From Cordia subcordata (Eukaryota > Streptophyta > Magnoliopsida > Boraginales > Cordiaceae): a stretch of DNA of 64,000 bases. Numbering within the stretch: the stretch's first letter is position 1; each line of letters starts with the position of its first letter. The DNA lies in assembly GCA_028554755.1 (NCBI GenBank), contig JAPTOF010000006.1:15437001-15501000 (forward strand), written 5' to 3'. The translations under genes and the position numbers were made by a program. Below the pieces are notes generated by a model. It was not told the DNA's origin and searched no databases. It saw nothing but the letters and a program-made list of their open reading frames with translations. Of the stretch, positions 33,157 through 45,450 are shown piece by piece.

Positions 33157-36100
33157 TTCTCAGCTGTGGAATTGCTCTGGGCACTCGTGTGAAGTAATGT
33201 TATTCCTATTGTTCCTCTGATTTGGCTCTTTTGTTGATGTAGGGATCATTGTTTTAGAATTCCTCCTGTCCTTCCTCAAAATGTTTCTTTTCACAGAATT
33301 ACCAAAAACCAGCAACAAGAACCACCCAAAAACACCCGTCCCCCATTGACTGCTATTTGTTTTCCTAACTTTTTATGTTTCTGAGTTGATACTTTCTTTT
33401 CCGGTTCTCTTATGTGGCTGCAATGATTCTTGTAGCAATGTACTCTTCCATGAGTTTGCTCTTATTTCCATGTGGCGGGTGCCAGCAATGCCCATTGGGG
33501 CTCACACGTTGCTTAGTTTACTGGCAGAGCCCTTGAAACAGCCAACAGAAACCCTCCTTTCCGTTGAGGATCCTGAGATTTCAGGGAATTTAAGAGAGTT
33601 CCAGGACTGGGTATGCTTTTAAAACACTTTGGCTTTGCTTTAATAAACTAATTTGTCACCTCTCACATTGTGGCACCAACTACCTTTGATGATTAGAGTG
33701 AATACTACTCCTGTGATGCAACTTATCGCAACTGGCTGAAAATTGAGTTAGATAATGTGGAGATCTCTTCCCTTGAACTCTCAATTGAAGAAAAGCAGAG
33801 AGCAGTTTCAGCTGCCAGAGAAGCTCTAGATGCATCACTTTTAGTGCTACAGAGTAAGACAATGAGCTGTGTATTTCTTGGAAAATAAACTTGTGCTTTT
33901 ACAAATGGTGTGCTAGCAGTGTTATATCTAATAGCTTTGCTTTTAATGACCTGTTTTTACACATTTTAGGAAAGGAGTCTCCATGGTTAGTTCCCGCTCA
34001 AGATCGTATATTTGAATCAGAGGATCCTGTGTACCTGGAATTGCATGCCACTGCAATGCTTTGTTTACCGTCTGGTGAATGTTTGTCTCCAGATGCCACT
34101 TTGTGTACAACGTTAATGAGTGCGCTCTATTCTTCAGTGAGTGAGGAAGAAGTGCTACATCGTCAACTTATGGTATACTTGTTCATTCTTCTTCCTTAAG
34201 CATCAATTACATGGAAACAGAAAAAAGATGCACTTAAATTTGCAAATTTTGGAACTTAATGAGTTCCACTGCTGTTAACTTGTATCTTCTCTGAACATTG
34301 ACCTTTCTCCAATTATTTAAAAGCCATAAATGTCTGGTCCACCAGCTATTCTATTTGGTAGCTCACGACATAGTTGTTCTGGAGATCTTCAATTACGACA
34401 CCCTGAAAAGATGTTTGGGCAGCAAGAGTCTAGCCCTTGGTTTCCTTCATAGCTTACAAACAAGTCACAAGTTCATGTCTATCATGTTTGTCTTTCAGTT
34501 TTTCAGATAAGCTGTTTGAATCAAGAGAATATATATATTGTTTTACGTCAAATGTGGCAGTGCAAGGTAGTATTTATCTTGTATTTGTAAGCTGGTCTAT
34601 AATTACTTGTCCACTATTTTAAATTCTGATGTTCCCTGTGGGTGGGCCTACTATCAGTCTATAGAAGTCAAAGTTCATCTCTTGCACTCATGCTGTTTGT
34701 GTACTTTCAACTTTCTTTTTCTGGGAAGCCACACTAACGAGTTAAATATTCACAGGTTAATGTGTCTATCTCACCAAGGGACAGCTATTGCATTGAGATT
34801 GTCCTTCGCTGTTCAGCAACAGAGGGGGATGGACTTGGTCCACATGAGCTTAATGATGGTGGTATTCTTGCCACTGTCATAGCAGCCGGGTTCAAAGGTA
34901 ACAAAATCCTACTATGTTGTATGCAAATGCATTGTGCTGTTGTCAGGGAATGATGATAATGCTGACAGGTTTATATTAGAACAATATCAAGGCTGCACAA
35001 TGGGTTAATGCTTCTGGCAATCCTGTCCTCTTTTTGTTTTTCTCTCTTTGACACGTGGTAATTCATGTCTTAGCCATGAACAACACCAGACATAAATATC
35101 GGACACTTAACACAGATCAAAACACCTGGTATCTGATCACGTCGAAATGAAAATCTACTATGTAGCTTTCAAACTACAATAGAGTTGGCCTGGGACATGT
35201 GATCTGCCTCTTTTTTTGATTTGACAACTTCAATTTGTGCTAATCTACTTTGATGGTTGATATTGGAACATTGTCATCATCTGGATTTCAAGGATTGTTA
35301 AATTGTCCTGTACAATGTAATGGAATGTCATGTAGCATATTGATCCATGGACCATGGCTACCACTTGATTCCTACCATTTTTAACTGCACTGGTCTTCAT
35401 TTTGTCTTCCATTTCAGGGGAGCTTGTCCGATTTCAAGCTGGGGTAACATTGGAGATCTCTCGACTAGATTCTTGGTATTCAAGCGCTGATGGCTCACTG
35501 GACGGCCCAGCTACTTACGTAGTTCGGGGCCTTTGTCGTAGATGTTGCATTCCCGAAATTGTTCTTCGATGCATGCAGGTAATTTTGAAAATGCTATCCG
35601 CAAACCCAGTATATGGTTAGCAATACATATTCATAAGAAAATTTGTGCAACTCCCTTCTTAATTAAGTTCTGTTGTCCTGTGGGGGAACTCATCAGGAAG
35701 TAGCTACAAGCAAGCGGCACAAGTATATGTTATATGGCTCTTACCATGTTTTGTTTTTGGATTCACTTTAGGTTTCAGTCTCACTTGTTGAGGCTGGTTA
35801 TCCATCTGAAAGACATGATGAGCTGATTGAAATAGTTACCTCTCCTGAATCTGGCTTTATTCATTTGTTTAGTCAGCAGCAATTGCAGGTAACTTCTACC
35901 CCAAATCTCTCCATTCAACTGTTCTGGCATGTTCTATTGCATACAGACATTTTTTTTCCTGCTTGTGCACTGAGTTATATAAAGAGTTATATAAAAATTT
36001 TCAACTTCTTTCTGAATTGCGTTCTAACTTCTGTTAGTGTCCTTGATTTCCTTTTTTGGCTTTAGCCATATTGTGCCAACAGATTCAGACATGATGCTTT

Positions 36101-36502
36101 CGGGTAGTTAAAATCATTATGTTGAATGTCGGAAAATGGTTCCTCGGTTTGGTTGAAATAAAGCAATGAATTAGTTATTTCTTCCCTTCCATTTACCACG
36201 CATGGGTCACAAAATGGGGTTAAGGGGCTGCTTTTATATTATGATTAGAGTATGATTGCAGTTGGCTTCATCAATTGTAACTGAACTAGTAGACAATTAG
36301 AAGATTTAGCCTGTATGAACGTTATTGGTTTGATACGAATAACCCTTCTTTTTAACCTTTAGGACTAGGTTGTACCCATGCAAGGACAGATAGTTGGATT
36401 TACTAATGAAAAGCGAAATTACTTTTTCTGCAGGAATTTTTGGCATTTGAGCGAGAATACTCAATACACCTAATGGAGCTTATGGAGGGAAAGAGTTCTT
36501 GA
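19661..36502 (+). CDS. NUP107: Nuclear pore complex protein NUP107
   Basis: Scaffold nucleoporin of the Y-shaped (Nup107-160) complex, which builds the outer rings of the nuclear pore and is needed for mRNA export. Exons read by eye: 19661-19740, 20680-21002, 21307-21376, 21574-21698, 22035-22066, 22181-22306, 23305-23463, 25361-25453, 25572-25739, 26109-26207, 27022-27257, 27344-27401, 28323-28411, 28807-28938, 30745-30867, 31716-31814, 31903-32091, 33436-33610, 33697-33853, 33970-34172, 34756-34897, 35418-35578, 35772-35888, 36434-36502. They sum to 3225 nt (1074 residues plus TGA), in phase throughout and close to the usual plant length of about 1080. The N-terminus (MEVDMENSDSHYDPKDLSTR) is followed by a Ser-rich region and then the long alpha-helical Nup84/Nup107 domain (for example WRLWKWASYCASE, FQAGVTLEISRLDSWYSSAD). 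Splice sites are GT-AG; the exon 4 donor (ac/gttgac at 21698) is the least certain. No lesion seen, so probably functional. Confidence 0.95.
20336..20520. repeat. Diverged 93 bp tandem duplication in NUP107 intron 1
   Basis: The block starting ttggagttttatacacca at 20336 recurs as ttggagtttcctacacca at 20429, and 'cgcttaggttgatcaa' recurs with similar spacing. The rest of intron 1 shows nothing notable. Confidence 0.6.
23550..23980. mobile_element. Tourist-like MITE in NUP107 intron 7
   Basis: Starts GAGGGTGTTTGG and ends CCAAACACCCTC, a perfect 12 bp inverted pair, flanked on both sides by TTA (23547-23549, 23981-23983), the PIF/Harbinger target site. 431 bp, with many 'gcttataag' motifs that also pair internally. 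Same family as 37725-38133. Confidence 0.85.
28083..28102. repeat. (TG)n microsatellite in NUP107 intron 12
   Basis: About ten TG units preceded by a short (CTC)n-rich stretch. Confidence 0.9.
29056..29832. mobile_element. hAT-like non-autonomous element in NUP107 intron 14
   Basis: Starts CATAGTTGTCAAATCG and ends CGATTTTGATAACTATG, flanked by a perfect 8 bp duplication TTCTGGAT (29048-29055 and 29833-29840), the length made by hAT elements. 777 bp. The ends are built of many copies of 'gaatcgta(t/c)cgattcg' on either side of an AT-rich centre, so subterminal repeats in both orientations are present. No coding sequence. Confidence 0.85.
29836..29993. repeat. Perfect 79 bp tandem duplication
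   Basis: Positions 29836-29914 are repeated without change at 29915-29993. The first copy overlaps the right-hand target duplication of the hAT-like element, so the duplication sits exactly at the insertion edge. A smaller 22 bp tandem duplication (aatgataagtggaaaatttt) follows at about 30075-30118. Confidence 0.9.
32164..32269. repeat. 53 bp tandem duplication in NUP107 intron 17
   Basis: Units 32164-32216 and 32217-32269, starting gaactcaagaaggg, differ at two positions ('tag/gag', 'cataac/cgtaac'). Confidence 0.9.
33123..33156. repeat. (CT)n(CA)n compound microsatellite in NUP107 intron 17
   Basis: About eight CT units followed by about eight CA units, a candidate variable marker. Confidence 0.9.
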
Positions 36503-36853
36503 TTTTATATCCCGCAACTGAACTTGAATACCACCTCCCTGTCTCCCCTCTTTGGCCGCCCCTACCTGCACGCCCCTTCCACCTCTGGTGGTTCATATGG
36601 TGTAAATGATGTTCCGGTACAGTATTTAGGCTTTCCTTTTTTTCCTTTTCTCTATAGCATTTATTTAATATTTCCGGTTGCAGATGACGAAGAATGAAAT
36701 GTATTATAAGGTTATGACAATGGAAAAGGTTTTGCGTCATAGTTTTTACTCTTTTGCGTGTACATAGCTTAGGTCAAGTGTCAATATTATTTCTCCAATT
36801 TTAGATTGGTGTGGCGGTTTAAAGTGGTTTTCATGCAGAGTCTGGTCTTTTTT
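36503..36853 (+). other. NUP107 3' untranslated and downstream region
   Basis: Follows the TGA at 36500-36502. T-rich with several AATAAA-like variants (for example 'ttaatatt', 'aatgaaatg' near 36690-36700), but no single poly(A) signal is certain. No gene. Confidence 0.4.
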
Positions 36854-37310
36854 GGGGATCTTTTTTTATTTATACCCTCATTTTGATAATTTCTTTCAAA
36901 AATACCCTTATTTTGAAATCATTTTCAAATTTACTTTTTTTTGGTGTTTGAATTATTGAAACGGTGAATGAGTTATCATTTTCCCAACGTTTTAGATTTT
37001 CATATTTGAATTTTGAATGTGTTGCATAATCAATGCGAGTTTGGTAATTTAATTACTGAAATGGTAATTTATCTACCGTTTTGGTAATTGAGTTACCGAA
37101 ACGGTAGCTCACCTGCTATTTACCAAACTTGCATGAATTACGTAACTCATTTAAAATTCTAATATAAAAATTTGAAATGTCTTGAAAATGGTAACTTATT
37201 CATCATTTTGGTAATTTAAACACCGAAAAGGGTAAATTTAAAAACGATTTCAAAACAAGGGTGTTTTGAAAGAAATTTTCAAAATTAGGATATAAATAAA
37301 AAAAATCCCT
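36854..37310. mobile_element. MITE with about 80 bp inverted repeats
   Basis: The left arm (from 36854: ggggatctttttttatttat, then 'accctcattttgataattt') is matched in reverse by the right arm ending 'ggatataaataaaaaaaatccc' at about 37309. The middle has alternating 'ggtaattgagttaccg' units. About 455 bp. Target duplication not resolved. Confidence 0.6.
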
Positions 37311-37724
37311 TTTCTGGAGGGTGTGGAGGGTGTTTGGCTTGGCTTGTCTAGCTTATGTCAATTTTAGATGAGTATTTTTTTCTTTTTTTCGCCTGCCTTT
37401 TAGTGCCTATTTTAAGTTACTTAAGCCAAATAGAGAAGAAGGTTTATGCTAATCCAACCAAAAAAAAATCTTATATTATAGTGTATTAATAATCTATATG
37501 AGTATATTAGATTTGTCATGAATTAAATTATATGCTTTAATAATTTATTTTCTTTTTGACATGTAATAATTTATTTCTAAAAAATAATTAAATAGTTACA
37601 TTTTCTTTATTTTTTTAATTGAAAATTTGTTCTTATATTCCTAATGGTTATTTGATAGTTACAAGTTATTTTCTAACACTATTTTAATCATATAGGTAAC
37701 TGCTCATTTTGTAATCAGAGCTTA

Positions 37725-38133
37725 GAGCTCGTTTGGCTTTGCTTTTTTTAAGTTGTTTATAAGTGGCTTTTGATACTTATAAACAAACGAGGAATAAGTA
37801 GAAAACTACTTGGGAAAAATGTGTTTACAATCTATTAATATGTTTGGTAATATGTGCTTATAGTTGGTAAATTTATTAAAATAATCTTTGATTAATGATG
37901 CTGTGAAACGAAAGTAGGTTTTAAGTATAAATGTCTTTGTATTATGGTCAACTCTTAGTATTTGTAAGAAGCAAAATTAAAAAAAAAAAAGTCAGGGGAT
38001 GGCACCTTTTTCTTGACTTTTTTTGGGTTACTTATAAGTTCACTTGTTTATAAGCAGAATTTGTCAAATATATAAATTTTATTTTTTTATTTATAAGTAA
38101 GTTTGACCAATTTATAAATATTTATAAACACTC
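37725..38133. mobile_element. Tourist-like MITE, relative of the NUP107 intron 7 element
   Basis: Starts GAGCTCGTTTGGC after TTA (37722-37724) and ends AAACACTC before TTA (38134-38136). 409 bp; shares the 'tttgtcaa..ataaattttattttt..ttataagtaggtttgacca' right half with 23550-23980. Confidence 0.75.
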
Positions 38134-38136
38134 TTA

Positions 38137-38255
38137 CAGCCTGTTTGGCTCTGCTTATTCTGGGACTTATAAGTTCTAACGGTAAAAAAATATTTTAGAA
38201 GAGTTTTTTATTATTGGACTTATAAACACCAAAATAAGTCAAGCCAAGCAGGCTC
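38137..38255. mobile_element. Short Tourist-like MITE (119 bp)
   Basis: Starts CAGCCTGTTTGGCTCTGC and ends AGCCAAGCAGGCTC, flanked by TTA at 38134-38136 and 38256-38258. The left TTA is also the right target copy of the neighbouring MITE. Same family and size as 47818-47935. Confidence 0.8.
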
Positions 38256-38540
38256 TTAGTCTCGGCAACACAATTTTTACCCCAGCAAGAGGTCTAAACT
38301 CCTCACAAATGCAGGGCTTTCTTAATCCATGAAACCAAATTGAATGTTAAAATCATTTCATCATTGACGTGTAATTGCATGGTCGGAAGTCGAAACGATG
38401 GGCTGTTTAATACAAGTGCTTGAGAATAGGAATTTTCATTACGTGTGTATAATAAGAGACTGCATTTTGCAATTGTAAGTTACCATCCTGCAAATTTGGT
38501 GTAAAGAGATGTCAATATTCATTCACGGGAAACTCTTTCA

Positions 38541-38780
38541 TGTCAGTTCAACTGAAAATTTTGTAATTTTCGAATAAAAATTCATAGGTCAAGAATAAAA
38601 TTTTTCCCCATAAATTTTTAAAGTTTTCGAACAAAAATTTATAGATCAAAAACAAAAATTCATAAATAATTTTTTTTTTGTTCTTGACCTACAAATTTTT
38701 ATTCTCATCTATAATTTTTTGGTCGACTTACGAATTTTTGTACGAAAACTACAATTTTTTTAGTTCAGTTCGACTGATAG
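38541..38780. mobile_element. Fold-back MITE (about 240 bp)
   Basis: The left arm tcagttcaactgaaaatttt with the following 'gtaattttcgaataaaaattcat' pairs with the right arm 'aatttttgtacgaaaactac...agttcagttcgactga' in reverse over almost the whole length. Lies between the convergent genes. Limits approximate. Confidence 0.65.
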
Positions 38781-41645
38781 AAGACTAATCAATGATTCAC
38801 TTCACAGACTTACGTGGAACTGCATCATAAGGCTCTTATCTACATTCACAAAATTGCAATCAGAAGTTGCAGATTTGCACACTGTTTTATTGGACTGTTC
38901 ATGAAAAACACTTCCCACATTGAGCAGACCGTAATGTCTTTTTAGCCAGTTTGCGTGTTGCAATAAGAACTACATTCATGTGAAGGTCCTTCTGCACCTA
39001 GTAATTTGATATGGTACGACGGGTTGCCTCTCCAACCAAAAAGGAAAGACTAGAGCCTGCTCTGTGGAGTCTTTCAAGTTCTTGTCTGAACATAATGTCG
39101 AGTAATTTCCTTCACAGTGTGGCAGCCAGAAAGAGCCATGGTTAGCTCAAGTTCGTCCTTTAGCATGTCGATGACTCCCCTCACACCATGTTCTCCCTTT
39201 GCTGCTAGACCATAGATAACCGGGCGTCCGATCTGCAGATACAAAAATCAGATTGTAAGACCAATAACTTACATCAGGAGAAAACATGAGAAGAGCACAA
39301 TGGAATCATATGTATATCTAAATGATTCAATGGTTTAGATGTCTACAAGAACAGCTTGGGCACCGAGGGCTAAGACCTTGAATATATCTGTTCCCCGCCT
39401 AATGCCTCCATTGAGGAAGACTGGAATTTTTCCTTCAACAGCAAGAACTACCCGCAAACATATAAAAATCTATATGTGATTAGTTCAAGATAATAAAGAG
39501 CATGACAAACTTCTCTCGAACTGCTTAAATTTTCAGATGAGACTTAACTTATAGTATGAGAGCTTAGGTTATCAAATTCAAATCATCATCACATTTAAAA
39601 AGAATATATCCATATATAAGATGCAATAGAAAATTAATTCAGCCTACACGTGAAAGCACGTTTTGACAATAATGAATAACATGATAACCTTCTCCCCAAA
39701 AACTTAAATTTTTAGGAAAGTAATAATTTAACATGGTTCACATAATATTTTCTACTTCATATATCCCAATAGCAAGACATATAGAAACATATATAATGCC
39801 CTATTCCACATTGGTTTTGTATGAGATTTGCATTCAGTTTATAATAACTTAGTTCACCACTATTTTCATCACAAGCTTAAACATTTTGGGCCAATTGATT
39901 CGGCTAAATATGGTGGCAAGCCAAAAGTTGGACTTGAGTCGTAAGGAACCCATAGATTCAAGGCCAGGCCCGAATTAGAAAATAATCCAGCTTTACATGT
40001 TGAGTATTATATATATGCATGATACTAGAAGATAAGAAGCTTCCCCAAATGTGGAGAACTATATGAGAAGTTAACACCTAGCAACTTGTTGCACGGAAAA
40101 ACTCAAGAACTACAATTCTAGTAGCCTAAATGCAGTTAAAAGTTTTCATAGCATACTGACACCACCTCTGCCTAACATACCCTTGAGCTCTAACCAAACA
40201 TATAACAGGTTCCATTTTCAAATGCGAAGAACATCTGAAAATAGTTATTTTACAAGAGTTCTTCAAAAGTTTCATCAGCATGGCACTGACTGATACATTA
40301 GAGAGTGCATTTTTGGTACAGGCATCTTCAGACAAAAAAGCAGGATTAGTTGAGGCAAGAGACTTCAAGCTTGATGTCAATTTCAATATGCATCAGTGCT
40401 GAAGATAGTCACATCTGTTGTTGCTTTACTACAGAAGAAAAGGAGTTAAGAGTGCAGCAGGTGTCAACTTATGGACTTAAATCAGTGATGTCTCTGAGCC
40501 ATTAGAGATGTGAACCTAACAATCCATGCCTCATCCTTGACTAGCTAGACAGTTTGTCAAGCACATCTACTTCAATAATATTACGAATAGAAGCTCACAT
40601 CAGGCTTAAAGAAGATCAAATGTCTCCTCTTCGCAGATATACTCAAACAGAAAGGAGATTTCTTTTACATGGACATAATGTTATGCATATACATGCCTAA
40701 ATGTCTTCCAGGACTCTGATTTACACTTCATACTGGAATATGGCCGAATGTCATAATTACACAAACTGAGGAATGGGACTGAATAAGCAACCACTGAGAG
40801 AAGTGAAGGAAATCAAATGTATGCAATATGATGGAAGTTCAACGGTTGTGGCAATTATTAGACCACCTATCGGCTGACGCAAACCCACAATTTCTAAGAA
40901 TTATTTTCATTTTCAATTGTTTGGTCTGACATATAACTGTAGCAAAATAAGCTATTTAACCACATTATAGAAAGCTTAAATACATTGAACCCACCTTTGT
41001 TAATCAAATGTTATAGGGATAAAAAGGATTACCCCTTCCAGAACAGTAATACTTGCTGGAGAATAATCCAGTTGCCGAGCACCATGATTAGAGACAATAA
41101 TCCCTGCCACACCTACTTCCACTGCCCTTCTTGCTGCAGAAAATGACAATGCAATAGCAAATGTTAAATAGTGCTATGTCTTGATCTTTGATTGTGAAAC
41201 TTTGCAAACCTTAGCATCCTTCAACTTCTAAGAATGTGTAGATAACAAGAAGGAAACAACCAAAAAGCATGGATCTTCATTGGATACTTCTTTTTTGTTA
41301 AAAAGTTAAAATGTAGGATCACAGAAAGTCAACTAAAGAAACCGGAAAGATGAATGAAGAGGGAAAATGAAGTCATTGAGTGAGGCTCCACTTGTTATAA
41401 ATTTGCAACCAGGTTGACCAACACCCACAATTATGATGTTTAGTAGTCCAGTTCAGGTAAAAATTGTTTATGTTTGGTACCCATCGGGTTAAGCAGGTGA
41501 CCTGAAATGATGAGATTGCCTTGCTAAGTATCCTATCTTTGTGCCATTTCTTGTATGAGGTCACTTCATAAATATTATTATGCATCCTTCTTGTTTTCGC
41601 TGAATATGTATCCCTGTTTTTCTTTCCATGGAAATAAAATAACCA

Positions 41646-41760
41646 TTATGTGGGAATAAGGGATAGCTCAAGTGGTTAAACTATCTCCCCCAGGTGTGAG
41701 GTCTTGGGTTCAATCCCATGGGGGTGGGGGGTTTAACACAAAAGGAAAAACACCATTATA
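41646..41760 (+). mobile_element. tRNA-derived SINE in HAOX intron 9-10 to 8-9 region
   Basis: 'ggatagctcaagtggttaa' (box A-like, about 41661-41679) and 'gggttcaatccc' (box B-like, about 41707-41718) are spaced as in a RNA polymerase III promoter. The head looks like a tRNA relic and is followed by 'atgggggtggggggtt'. It lies in the intron between exons 9 and 8 of the HAOX remnant (plus coordinates 41134-42272). No clear tail or target duplication, so the end is approximate. Confidence 0.6.
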
Positions 41761-43860
41761 ATGAAATTTCACAGTATACTGAATGCGAAGCAATTTATTT
41801 GACGAGAGGTAAGAGGTTCCCTGTCCAATTAAAATGATGATTGATGCCAGAACTTTAAGAAAATTAAGAGTGCATGTGGACCAGGATAAGCTAGTAACAT
41901 CTCCAGAAATTTTAACAAGTGACAAAGAATATCAACTGAGTATTGAACCATTCACATTAGAACGTTACAAAAGGGAATAAGTTCTGCTTTTACTTTTGCA
42001 GAGGGGTTCTTCCAGTAAGGGGTGTAGGTGCCATTTGCTTCTAGTATATGAATCTCATAATTTTCTCTCCAGGATTAACGAAATGCAGCACAAAATTCTC
42101 CTCCAGCCCACAGGTAAAAAGTTTATTTACTTTTCCACAAATAATTACTTAAGCATAGAGCTTAAATTGGTTTAGGTGTTTTTTAGAATAATTTGGAGAG
42201 TTTACTAAGCCTACAGAATAAATCACTTCATAAAGTGACCAAGAGTACTAGGAGAGCGTCATGAGACCTTACCATCCTCTCCAGTGAGCACCCCCTTTAT
42301 TAGAATTGGTAAATTTGTTATGGTTCTTAACCATGCTATATCCTGCAAAGTTTTTGAAAGGTGAAGTGGTAAAAGAATACTATGAAGAAAATACGCTTTA
42401 TTTTTTAGGCAATGATTGACAAGACTCTAAATAAATTAGAATTAAGCTCTTCTTAAGTCTATCTCAGCCCAACAAAGCTCGATGTTCTAAGAGTTATTAA
42501 AATGCTGAAATATACAAATAAGGAAGTAGCTTGAGTGAAGCTCTTAAGTGTCAATTGCAAGTAAGAATTGCAAATTGAGTTCCTTTAAGCCATGCAAAAA
42601 GTAACCAAGATATATACCTTCCAACAGAATGATGCATCAAACGTTTGTGACGCAAAAGCTTCAAGATCGGAACCCTCATCCTGCAGAGAAATTGGGGACC
42701 AGTAAATCAAATGAAAAACTAGGACTCTAAAAAGTGAATAAGTGCATACGCTGTGGGTGGACATGTATGAACATGCACGCAATGTTATAGACCAACGATA
42801 TGTATATCTGCAGTCACATACAGGTAATACTATACATGAAGAAGATGGCATTTCCCTAATATGTTGCCCAGGTGAAAAATGAAAGTAAGGGTAGTAGAGA
42901 AGTATAGGTCTCCCTGGAAAGAGCTATTCAAGTACCTTTTCTGCATCCCTTCTATGAGGGGAAGATGCTGTTTGTTATAGCCTCCCCAAACCATAACTTA
43001 CAATTACAGGCTGTAGTATATATCATGTCTAATGTTCATTATGAACCTGATAATTGTGTCTTTGCTGCATGTACTAGAGGATGCATGCAAAAACAGTATC
43101 GGGAACACTAGATCATACTGTAGGAAAAGATTGATCAACTTCTGCAACAGTGTCTTTTAATTGACGTGTTCTTTACTGAAGGATGGAATTCCTTTTACTT
43201 CTTTTCGTTTTTCAGAAAAATTGCGAGTAAAAGTTCAGTGTGGTTACAACTGATGATACTTGAGCAAACTGCCTATTTCAAATTGAAATTCCAGCAAGCA
43301 CTAAAAAATGAAAGCCCGGAAATGGGCTCCATTTCCAAGTTTAATATCTCCCTCCTAAACAGGTTTCACTACATCTTAAGTAACATAGTTGAATACAATC
43401 ACTGAGATAAAATCATTTCACTTACTGTGACTACTTTTGTTGAAATTAGACCTTCAAAATTCTTCAATTGAGGAGAAATCATCCTGCCAAAGAATAAAAT
43501 TGTATGGGAAGAGTAAAGAAGCAAAACATGATATACTTCTTCTAGTGCTCAACATCCTAATACTTGCAGACAAATTAGATTGAGGATTAAATGACGTCAT
43601 AAGTAGAAACTCCCCTCCTCTCCAAATAAAAGAAAAAGAAAGAAATGTTTTATAACAAAAAACAGAGATTTAGTTTTCACTTATTCTTTATATCTGCCTC
43701 CCTTCGACCCAGTCGAGGAGCATCAACAGTAAGAACAATAGCTTTAAATCCATTTCTTTCAGCTCTTCGAACCATCAGAGCTGATATATCCCGCCTTTTA
43801 TAAACCTATTAACAGATGCATTTTGGCATGAGCTCTTCATACAAGTACGATATTATTTTA

Positions 43861-44728
43861 GGTAAAATGCACTAGACCCCCTTATGGTTTACCATAAGTG
43901 CACAACACCTCCTATTGTGTCAGAAGTCCCACAACAAGTCCTTATAGTGATTAAAAATTCCACGCGCACCCCCTATTTTCTACACTGCCCCTAATGATGT
44001 TATAATTTTACATCAAAAAGACTTTAATAGCCTTACCTTACTCGTTCAATTTTCCTTTTTTTAGCCAAACATGTGCATAACAATTAATAAAAATAAAAGC
44101 TCAAATAAAATTGATGTAAATGAGTTTTGTTTTTATTTTTAAAAAAAACCTTTTCCTTTGGCCAAAAAAGCAAAAAGAAAAAAAAATCTGACAAAAAAAC
44201 AAAAAATAAAAATTCGTTTTCCTGTGACCCAATAACCCGAAGGAAAAAGAACTAACATTTCGTTTATAGCTCCAATGTGAAGTTTATCTGCTATTCAAGG
44301 AGAAGATGATTGCGGGAAGCTCCAGTATTTTCCTTTGGGTGATTGGGGCATAGGAAAACGAATTTTAAAATTTTTTTTTTCTTTGGTCAATTCTTTTTTT
44401 TTTTTGGGTTTCTTTTTGCCTTTTTGGCCAAAGGAAAAGGTTAATTCTTTTTTTTTAAAAAAAAAACTCATTTACATCAATTTTATTGAGGTTTTTCTTT
44501 TTATTTTTGTTAATTGTTATGCACGTGTTTGACAAAAAAAAAAAAAAATTGAACAAGTAGGGTAAGGCTATTAATGTCCTTTTTCCGTAAATTTTTAACA
44601 CCGTTAGGGGAGTTTAGATAGTAAGGGGTGTGTGTGGAACTTTTACTCACCATAAGAGCTTCTTATGAGTGTGGTGATATTGTGCACTTATGGTAGAAAG
44701 ACCACAGGGGGGTCTAGTACATTTTACC
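43861..44728. mobile_element. Hairpin MULE-type MITE in HAOX intron 4
   Basis: Starts GGTAAAATGCACTAGACCCCC and ends GGGGGGTCTAGTACATTTTACC; the two arms pair over several hundred bases ('cacttatggt', 'aaggctattaa', 'aaggaaaagg' blocks), so the 868 bp element is nearly one long hairpin. Flanks TATTATTTTA (43851-43860) and TATTATCTTA (44729-44738) match at nine of ten positions, as for a Mutator-type target duplication. Confidence 0.8.
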
Positions 44729-45189
44729 TATTATCTTATTTGGATTACAAAAAAGAACGAAAATTGGAAACATCTTAAGTAACTCTTAAGATAAAGACAA
44801 CACAGAGAAAACAGCATACATATAATTGAGAGAAGCCAACAGCATTGCAGCTGGAAGCAACCTCTTCCACGGTCCACATTGACATGAAAGATAATGTCTG
44901 CAAAGCAGAACAGTACTTAATAACCAAGCACCAGAGTAAAACAAGTTATAAATCTGGGAGAATAGTACCATAATGATGTTACATGCTGCAGCTGCTCTGG
45001 CTGTTGCAACTTCGCCTAGAGAAAATATAAGCTTCCAATAGAATTAGGAGAACATAAATTAAAAAAAATGCAGCCCCAGCACCAAACCCTGCTATGCGTA
45101 GAATCCAGAAGGGTCATATTGTATATAAATTTTAGCAGAAACTATTGCAAAAGGAGAGAAACCTTCAGGATGTGCCCATTTATGCATGC

Positions 45190-45450
45190 TATTAACAAAT
45201 AAATAAATAAACCAATATCCTCTCTACAAGCTTAAGCTTTTAGATGAGGTGGTAATTCTAACATGGTATCAGAGCCTGGAAGCCAAACGGCACAGGTTCG
45301 ATCCTTACCGCCACCCATTTAATTAAATTGTTCACGTGTAAGTTCTAAACAAATTACGTTGCACGTGAGGGGGCGTGTTAACATAATAAATAAATAAACC
45401 AATATCCTCTCTACAAGCTTAAGCTTTTAGATGAGGTGGTAATTCTAACA
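45190..45450 (+). mobile_element. TRIM retrotransposon inserted in HAOX exon 2
   Basis: 261 bp. Terminal direct repeats of 74-75 bp (45190-45263 and 45376-45450, TGTTAACA/TATTAACA start, TTCTAACA end). Directly after the first repeat stands TGGTATCAGAGC (45264-45275), a perfect initiator tRNA-Met primer-binding site, and before the second stands a purine tract gtgaggggg. Flanked by a perfect 5 bp duplication CATGC (45185-45189 and 45451-45455). No coding capacity; it depends on proteins of other LTR elements. Removal of insert and one CATGC restores the exon phase, which shows that it hit coding sequence. Confidence 0.93.

Noticed and set aside
41660..41720. Functional tRNA gene
   Set aside because: Box A and B-like motifs are present but no cloverleaf with a proper anticodon arm and acceptor stem can be folded by eye; a SINE head fits better.
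45190..45450. Cassandra-type TRIM with 5S rRNA promoter
   Set aside because: The 75 bp repeats have no 5S-like internal promoter boxes; it is another TRIM family.
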